NCBI GenBank assembly: GCA_016287065.1
Contig: JAEEVB010000147.1
Span: 1-6,048, forward strand
Direction of reading: 5' to 3'
From: Muribaculaceae bacterium
Lineage (GTDB): Bacteria > Bacteroidota > Bacteroidia > Bacteroidales > Muribaculaceae
DNA length: 6,048 bases
Shown: positions 5,648-6,048 of the stretch, piece by piece
Layout: the number at the start of each line of letters is the position of its first letter
How positions within the stretch are numbered: position 1 is the stretch's first letter
Notes under the pieces: model-generated
Seen by the model: the letters and a program-made list of their open reading frames with translations, nothing else
Databases searched by the model: none
Told to the model about the DNA's origin: nothing
Made by a program: the position numbers and the translations under genes

Positions 5648-6048
5648 ATGGGTGCAGGCGGAATGTTTGAAATTGGAAACACGCTGGTGAGTTTGGAGCT
5701 TGCGGAGCGATTCTTTTGCTGTAATATAGATGCCTGCCTTGGTTCCTGCTGTATCGAGGGTGATGCCGGCGCTCCCATAACTGCAAGTGAGTTTGCCAAA
5801 CTGAAGGAGGTTTTGCCTGAAGTGTGGGACGACCTGTTACCGAGCGCACAACGCCAGATTGAGGAGAATGGTGTGGCATGCTTTGATCCTGAAGGCGAGA
5901 TGGTCACCCAGATTGTGGACGGCCGCAACTGCGTGTTTTCATGCTATCTGCCTGGCGGCAAGTGTATTTGTGCCATCGAAAAGGCTTTTCATGAGGGCCG
6001 CGTCAAGTGGAGAAAGCCCATTTCTTGCTATCTATACCCAGTGCGAGT
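5648..6048 (+). CDS. DUF3109 family cysteine-rich protein (3' end outside window)
   Basis: Open frame of 133 codons running off the window end. Seen in order: NTLVSLELAERFF, CNIDACLGSCC (25-35), EGDAGAPIT, VWDDLLP, DGRNCVF (91-97), CICAIEKAFHEG (106-117) and PISCYLYPVR (124-133). These match the DUF3109 family (PF11307) of Bacteroidetes, related in style to the YkgJ-type CxxxxCxxxCC putative metal- or Fe-S-binding proteins. Ten cysteines occur in the visible part, so a metal centre is likely, but the function is unknown. There is no signal peptide, suggesting a cytoplasmic protein. Two starts are possible. ATG 5648 has the AT-rich upstream sequence expected in Bacteroidetes and lies 13 bases after dacA. 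ATG 5663 (MFEIGNTLV) better matches the usual family N terminus but is preceded by GC-rich sequence. The short gap suggests it is the third gene of the folP-dacA operon. Confidence 0.85.
   Translation, partial: MGAGGMFEIGNTLVSLELAERFFCCNIDACLGSCCIEGDAGAPITASEFAKLKEVLPEVWDDLLPSAQRQIEENGVACFDPEGEMVTQIVDGRNCVFSCYLPGGKCICAIEKAFHEGRVKWRKPISCYLYPVR

Noticed and set aside
4735..5928. A 397-codon open frame on the minus strand covering the folP end, all of dacA and the start of the DUF3109 gene
   Set aside because: It is antisense to genes with complete family motifs, its translation is rich in His, Gln and Arg without any recognisable domain, and it is best explained as a codon-bias shadow.

Overview
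The window looks like ordinary chromosome from a Bacteroidales member, possibly Muribaculaceae or Prevotellaceae. Three things point there: a type IX secretion system Plug homologue (DUF5103), a family found in Bacteroidetes; the folP–dacA–DUF3109 gene order; and start regions that lack Shine-Dalgarno sites, with promoter candidates of the Bacteroidetes TTTG / TAnnTTTG type. No RNA gene, insertion sequence, CRISPR array or attachment site was seen.

Layout. At 1-257 (+) is the C-terminal end of a protein resembling the motif-I end of beta-class DNA methyltransferases, with a degenerate motif. At 290-1555 (+) is the secreted T9SS Plug homologue. It converges on a minus-strand pair across a 136-base gap that holds small hairpins. 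That pair, read from 3770 down to 1692, is a P-loop kinase-like/CYTH fusion protein followed 12 bases later by a Ca2+/Na+ antiporter of the CaCA superfamily. A 211-base divergent intergenic region (3771-3981) holds promoter candidates for both directions, a direct repeat and an inverted repeat. Rightward from it runs a tight operon: folP (dihydropteroate synthase), dacA (membrane diadenylate cyclase) and a cysteine-rich DUF3109 protein cut by the window end.

How the genes work together. FolP makes the folate precursor dihydropteroate and DacA makes the second messenger c-di-AMP. Their co-transcription is strongly suggested by gaps of 9 and 13 bases, but a biochemical link is not evident. The fusion protein and the antiporter are probably one transcript, which raises the possibility that a nucleotide- or triphosphate-binding regulator acts with calcium export. 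Nothing here is clearly a new defence or mobile system. The most interesting items are the kinase–CYTH/antiporter pair, the symmetric control region at 3851-3954, and the degenerate methyltransferase tail.
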